Shown here one piece after another: positions 5,137-6,390 of a stretch of 6,390 nucleotides of DNA; positions within the stretch are counted from its first letter, which is position 1; each line of letters begins with the position of its first letter. The notes under the pieces are model-generated. The model worked only from the letters and a program-made list of their open reading frames with translations. It was not told where the DNA came from and did not search any database. The stretch is taken from NCBI GenBank assembly GCA_030453285.1, contig JAKDKP010000140.1, positions 1-6,390 on the forward strand, in the 5' to 3' direction. Both the position numbers and the translations under genes were made by a program. Source of the DNA: Propionibacteriales bacterium (GTDB lineage Bacteria; Actinomycetota; Actinomycetes; Propionibacteriales; Propionibacteriaceae).

Positions 5137-6390
5137 ACAGGGAATCCAGCACGTCGGCGTAGCGGTCGCTGACGGTCTTGCGTCGAACCTTCATGCTGGG
5201 GGTCACCTCACCGTCGTCGACGCTGAGGTCCTGTTCGAGGATGGCGTACCGCTTCACCGTCTCCCACCGTTCCAGGGTGCCGTTGGCCTGCTCGACGTAC
5301 CCGTCAATCATCGTCTTGACCTTCGGGCTCTTGGCGAGCTCGGCGTACGAGGCGTCAGCCAGGTCGTTGTCGGCGGCCCAACCCGCAATCGCGTCCGCGT
5401 CGAGAGTGACCAGTGCAGCGACGTACTTGCGGCGCTCGCCGTGGATGATCACATTCGAGAAGTACGGGCAGGCCGCCTTCATCGCACCCTCGATCTTCTG
5501 AGGGGCCACGTACTTGCCGCCGGAGGTCTTGATCAAGTCCTTCTTGCGATCAGTGATGGTGAGGTAGTTCTCACTATCCACCTTGCCGATGTCGCCGGTG
5601 TGGAACCAGCCGTCGACCAGCGACTCCTCGGTCGCTTCGGGCAGATTGTGGTAGCCGCGCATCACCCCGCGGCCCTTGACCAGGATCTCGCCGTCCTCGG
5701 CGATCTTGACCTCGGTGTGCGGGAGCGGCGGACCGACGGTGCCGAACTTCGCCTTGTAGGGCAGGTTCACGAAGGTGGCGGCCGAGGTCTCGGTCAGCCC
5801 GTACCCCTCCATGATCAACAACCCGGCGGCGTGGAACCACTCCTGGACCTCGCGGTTCAGCGCGGCCGAACCGGAGACGAAGAAGCGGATCCGGCCACCC
5901 ATCCTGGCCTCCAGCTTGGAGAAGACCAGCTTGCGAGCCAAGGCGAACTGGACCTTCTCGAGCCCCTTCAGGTCATCGCCGCGGAGGCGTGCCGGTGAGG
6001 TCCGACGTCCGACCCCGAACGCCCAGTTGAAGATCTTGGCCTTGATGCCCTCGGTGGCCTGCATCATCACCGTGGCCCGCACCTTCTCGAAGATGCGCGG
6101 AGCGCCGGCCATGAAGGTGGGCTGCACCTCACCGAGCCCGGCGACAATCTTGTCGACGCGTCCGTCCACTGCGGTGGCGAACCCGATCCGCACCTGGATC
6201 GCCAGCAACGCCTTGCCGAACACGTGCGACAGCGGAAGCCAGAGATATTGCAGATCATCGGGACGCAGCAGTTGGATTTCGTCGACCGCCTCCCCCTCGT
6301 ACAACCAGCAGTCGTGAGCCAGCCGGACACCCTTGGGGCGGCCCGTGGTGCCGGAGGTGTAGATCAGGGTGGCCAGATGGTCGGGGGTGA
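5123..6390 (-). CDS. fadD: Long-chain fatty-acid-CoA ligase (AMP-forming, FadD15-like), 5' end outside the window
   Basis: The enzyme activates fatty acids to acyl-CoA through an acyl-adenylate (ANL superfamily). The visible part is 421 residues; related FadD15/FAA1-type enzymes are about 600, so the N-terminal third is missing beyond the right edge. From the first visible residue, the phosphate-binding motif TSGTTGRPKG is at 11-20, a PLSHVFG motif at about 52-58, and the adenine-binding GYGLTE at 195-200. HTGDIG (about 263-268, Asp266 for ribose) is followed by DRKKDLIKTSGGKYVAPQKIE, the hinge to the C-terminal domain. MKVRRK near the end carries the conserved Lys400 needed for adenylation. 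All these motifs are intact, so an active enzyme is expected. It acts in the cytoplasm or at the membrane face, feeding lipid synthesis or beta-oxidation. The exact chain-length range and the paralogue number cannot be read from sequence. The final codons and stop coincide with one copy of the tandem repeat. The thioesterase lies 76 bp downstream on the same strand. Confidence 0.95.
   Translation of the reverse strand, partial: TPDHLATLIYTSGTTGRPKGVRLAHDCWLYEGEAVDEIQLLRPDDLQYLWLPLSHVFGKALLAIQVRIGFATAVDGRVDKIVAGLGEVQPTFMAGAPRIFEKVRATVMMQATEGIKAKIFNWAFGVGRRTSPARLRGDDLKGLEKVQFALARKLVFSKLEARMGGRIRFFVSGSAALNREVQEWFHAAGLLIMEGYGLTETSAATFVNLPYKAKFGTVGPPLPHTEVKIAEDGEILVKGRGVMRGYHNLPEATEESLVDGWFHTGDIGKVDSENYLTITDRKKDLIKTSGGKYVAPQKIEGAMKAACPYFSNVIIHGERRKYVAALVTLDADAIAGWAADNDLADASYAELAKSPKVKTMIDGYVEQANGTLERWETVKRYAILEQDLSVDDGEVTPSMKVRRKTVSDRYADVLDSLYDKD

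Noticed and set aside
5111..5998. Long open frame on the plus strand opposite the CoA ligase
   Set aside because: The minus strand carries the full set of acyl-CoA synthetase motifs. The plus-strand product is a Leu/Val/Asp/His-rich sequence typical of antisense frames.

Overview
The window comes from a GC-rich Gram-positive chromosome, most likely an actinobacterium. The evidence is the high G+C codon use in most genes, a group II truncated haemoglobin closely resembling mycobacterial GlbO, and a GH13 alpha-glucosidase directly behind it. Together these recall the glbO-aglA pair of Mycobacterium tuberculosis (Rv2470-Rv2471, from memory). The order Propionibacteriales is a guess; the sequence does not fix the genus.

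Layout. At the extreme left (1-6) the first two codons of a divergent minus-strand gene are visible, with a clear Shine-Dalgarno in front. A 160-bp divergent intergenic region (7-166) follows, holding an inverted repeat and a 12-bp direct repeat. Two plus-strand genes then overlap by a GTGA junction: glbO (167-595) and a GH13 alpha-glucosidase (592-2328). They run convergently, across a 26-bp gap, into four minus-strand genes. Read in the direction of transcription these are: the 3' two thirds of a long-chain fatty-acid-CoA ligase (5123 to the right edge), a tandem-hotdog acyl-CoA thioesterase (4234-5046), a 206-bp gap, a single-pass membrane protein (3356-4027), and a secreted protein with a PKD-like C-terminal domain (2355-3362). 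The last two overlap by 7 nt and are evidently co-translated.

How the genes fit together. The ligase and thioesterase are a natural pair: one makes acyl-CoA, the other hydrolyses it. The globin is a haem protein for O2/NO/peroxide chemistry, and the alpha-glucosidase is a cytoplasmic glucoside hydrolase; their coupling is conserved but not explained by function. The membrane/secreted pair is unrelated to these housekeeping genes. It has an internal low-GC patch with codons rare elsewhere in the window and looks like an accessory cell-envelope module inserted beside a conserved locus. It is the best candidate for undescribed biology here.

Non-coding points of note: a roughly 19-bp tandem repeat (four copies) in which the last codons and stop of the CoA ligase are repeated into the gap before the thioesterase; and a possible leaderless promoter for the thioesterase, which has no usable Shine-Dalgarno. 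No tRNA, rRNA, CRISPR, transposase or convincing intrinsic terminator was seen.
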